A stretch of DNA of 64,000 nt, from the NCBI RefSeq assembly GCF_003952365.1, contig NZ_CP034443.1, positions 4,147,001 through 4,211,000 of the forward strand, in the 5' to 3' direction. A program made the position numbers and the translations under genes. This document shows positions 63,201 to 64,000 of this stretch, piece by piece. Position 1 is the stretch's first letter. Each line of letters starts with the position of its first letter. The notes beneath the pieces are model-generated. The model did no database searches and was not told where the DNA came from. It saw nothing but the letters and a program-made list of their open reading frames with translations. This DNA comes from Mesorhizobium sp. M9A.F.Ca.ET.002.03.1.2 (GTDB taxonomy: Bacteria > Pseudomonadota > Alphaproteobacteria > Rhizobiales > Rhizobiaceae).

Positions 63201-64000
63201 GATGGACGAGACGACCTACAAGACGTTGCTCGCCGTAGCCCGCGTCGTCCTGCACACGCGCAACGGTACCATCTTCGATCAGATCGAGCGCGCCGAGGCC
63301 GCCGCGCTGCAAGCGCGGGACGCCTTGCAGCCGGTAGGTGCCGCAGCCTTTCGCGAACCATCTTCGCCTGCACCACAGACATGGGCTGCTCAGGCCTCGA
63401 TCGAAGGTGGTGCCGATGGCAGCGGGCTTAACCAATGGAACGGTTTTGGCGGCTTCGACGGCGACGGACGCCATTATGTCGTGCGCCTTGCTGGCCGGCG
63501 CACGACGCCGCAGCCCTGGATCAACGTCATTTCCAACGCCTCGTTCGGTTTCCATGTTTCGGCTGAAGGAGCTGCCTTCACCTGGAGCCGAAACAGCCGC
63601 GACTATCAATTGACGCCGTGGGCGAACGACCCGGTTACCAACCGCCCCGGCGAGGGCATCTATATTTACGATCATGCCAGCGGCCGGGCGTTCTCTCCGA
63701 TGGCCGCCGTCGTGCGCGATCCAGCCATGACCTACGAAACATGGCACGGGCAGGGTTTTTCGACCTTCCGTTCGAGGCGCGGGCCGCTGTCGATGGACCT
63801 TACCCATGTGGTGGATCCGGTCGATCCGGTGAAAATCTCCCGATTGCGCATCCAGAATTCGGGTTCGGTGCCGGCGCGCCTGCGCGTCTATGCCTATGCG
63901 GAGTGGGTTCTTGGCAGCCATCGTTCGCGCACGGCGGCGACGATCGTTCCGTCCAGGGATGCCGCGACGGGCGCGTTGCTGGCGCAAAATCCCTACGGGC
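57266..64000 (+). pseudogene. ndvB: Cyclic beta-1,2-glucan synthase, frameshifted and cut by window end
   Basis: NdvB/ChvB makes cyclic beta-1,2-glucan in the inner membrane. The first frame (ATG 57266) holds an N-terminal region, several membrane segments (about residues 410-470, 810-970) and the GT84 catalytic region with MTLDADTRTTRDAV. At 60375-60379 a base is missing: GCC-CCC-GC stands where GCC-CAC-CGC would restore NIGVYLLSVISARDFGW, and the first frame stops at 60421. The other frame is then open to the window end, covering the GH94-type phosphorylase domain (SIGYRVEEHQLDESCYDLLASEARL; GHSGFTLDPVAALRR). With both halves so well kept, either a very recent mutation or a sequencing error is likely. 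Confidence 0.88.

Overview
The window looks like chromosomal DNA of a GC-rich alphaproteobacterium of the Hyphomicrobiales (rhizobia), most likely Mesorhizobium or a close relative. The clues are a cyclic beta-1,2-glucan synthase gene (ndvB/chvB), the DUF4170 - DUF374 acyltransferase - waaA - lpxK lipid A block, a DUF2093 gene, complete hut and homogentisate pathways, and several dispersed palindromic intergenic elements of rhizobial type. Gene density is high: no gene-free stretch exceeds about 280 bases. I see no rRNA, tRNA, CRISPR array, insertion sequence or prophage.

Layout. 1-1559: 3' part of a GH127 arabinofuranosidase. 1626-3916: cardiolipin-synthase-like and endonuclease/exonuclease/phosphatase-fold genes (minus strand). 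4075-8158: membrane glycosyltransferase island (GT-C enzyme and a coupled membrane protein on plus; GT2, methyltransferase and GtrA on minus). 8359-14015: pmbA, bisphosphate nucleotidase, DUF4170, DUF374 acyltransferase, waaA, lpxK, ending inside a repeat. 14196-16614: DUF2093, a candidate small RNA, and a LysR/EamA divergent pair. 16659-21513: kinase-like NTPase, mutL, GlxA-type regulator with a divergent monooxygenase, LysR. 21606-27646: MttB-family methyltransferase, orphan solute-binding protein, two paralogous secreted proteins, an enolase-superfamily enzyme, queF. 27785-33112: flavin demethylase, a membrane protein/MarR pair, GGDEF-EAL protein. 33389-35828: kbl-tdh threonine degradation with a 158-bp palindromic element between the genes. 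36247-43693: tyrosine/homogentisate catabolism (hmgA, fahA, hppD and regulators), interrupted by two toxin-antitoxin loci. 43690-48117: zinc homeostasis (zigA-like, znuABC) with two Zur-type boxes. 48350-57019: RidA, then the complete histidine utilisation locus hutC-hutF / hutI-H-G-U-D around a perfect HutC-type operator. 57266-64000: ndvB, running off the window.

How the parts work together. Histidine goes to glutamate by the five-step HutH-U-I-F-G route. Tyrosine, via 4-hydroxyphenylpyruvate, goes to fumarate and acetoacetate through HppD, HmgA and FahA. No glutathione-transferase-type maleylacetoacetate isomerase is present; a DinB-fold gene sits where it might be expected. Envelope functions recur: lipid A, cyclic glucan and a lipid-linked glycosylation set.

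Unusual points. Three reading frames look broken by small indels (brnT, zigA, ndvB), so either these genes are decayed or the assembly has indel errors. Two copies of a two-hairpin intergenic element keep base pairing while the arm sequences differ. hutF carries an in-frame 18-bp tandem repeat. Several intergenic regions carry well-formed operator-like palindromes.
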